From: JAYGED01 sp046582565
GTDB lineage: Bacteria; Pseudomonadota; Alphaproteobacteria; JAAXGF01
Assembly (NCBI GenBank): GCA_046582565.1
Contig: JAYGED010000106.1
Span: forward strand, 1-24,162
Direction of reading: 5' to 3'
DNA length: 24,162 nucleotides
The notes below the pieces were generated by a model. It was not told where the DNA came from and ran no database searches. It saw only the letters and a list, made by a program, of their open reading frames with translations. A program made the position numbers and the translations under genes. Below are positions 24,109 to 24,162 of the stretch, in pieces. Numbering within the stretch: the stretch's first letter is position 1; every line of letters starts with the position of its first letter.

Positions 24109-24162
24109 ATGACAGAGTTTGCAGTATCGACATCCAACGAACAGTCCATTTTTGCGGCCCTG
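24109..24162 (+). CDS. Start of an unidentified gene, cut by the right edge
   Basis: An ATG at 24109 follows AAGGAG with good spacing and opens a frame through the last 18 codons of the window (MTEFAVSTSNEQSIFAAL). The ribosome site and open frame make a real gene likely. Eighteen residues are too few to assign a family. Confidence 0.6.
   Translation, partial: MTEFAVSTSNEQSIFAAL

Noticed and set aside
23891..24133. Two small overlapping frames on opposite strands near the right edge
   Set aside because: There is no ribosome site or family resemblance, and the AAGGAG-led ATG at 24109 better explains the region.

Overview
This window looks like a chromosomal stretch of a GC-rich alphaproteobacterium. 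The evidence is a recognisable hopanoid-type glycosyltransferase (HpnB), strong GC bias at codon third positions, and alphaproteobacterial-type families (DUF4864, CPA1 antiporter, paired dipeptide/oligopeptide ABC importers). I see no phage module, CRISPR array, rRNA or tRNA. The only mobile DNA is the 3' end of an IS3-family transposase at the left edge.

Layout. 1-235: tail of an IS3-family element with its probable right inverted repeat, followed by a strong hairpin. 390-1349 (+): Gfo/Idh/MocA oxidoreductase. 1375-3176 (-): two-gene operon, an AhpD/CMD-like protein followed by an M20 amidohydrolase. 3177-3403: divergent control region. 3404-8972 (+): complete dipeptide-type ABC importer (binding protein, two permeases, two ATPases). 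9041-9472 (-): DUF4864 exported protein. 9577-10335 (+): SDR dehydrogenase. 10344-10619 (-): small holin-like membrane protein. 10743-11999 (+): CPA1 sodium/proton antiporter. 12040-12160 (+): a Crp-type palindrome, a candidate promoter, and a probable small RNA ending in a strong intrinsic terminator. 12159-13691 (-): Sel1-repeat gene broken by one in-frame stop codon. 13755-14921 (-): hpnB. 14946-17978 (+): two tandem paralogous endonuclease/exonuclease/phosphatase-fold proteins and an MFS transporter. 17971-23241 (-): a second complete dipeptide-type ABC importer. 23399-23842 (-): VOC-family protein. 24109-end (+): start of an unidentified gene.

How the parts may work together. The first importer is divergent from an M20 amidohydrolase and a CMD-like protein, with an SDR and a Gfo/Idh dehydrogenase nearby. 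This resembles a catabolic neighbourhood for a small amide, peptide or opine-like compound, but the substrate cannot be read from sequence. The second importer is an independent operon of the same architecture whose ATPases are shorter. In both importer operons an RNA hairpin lies between the binding-protein gene and the first permease, and that permease lacks a visible Shine-Dalgarno sequence. This suggests similar differential expression.

The most interesting candidates are the putative Crp-regulated small RNA (hairpin loop exposing a CCTCC anti-Shine-Dalgarno sequence), the tandem EEP paralogues with an active-site Glu/Asp difference in an operon with a transporter, and the nonsense-interrupted Sel1 gene. 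All calls are from reading sequence only; no database search was run.
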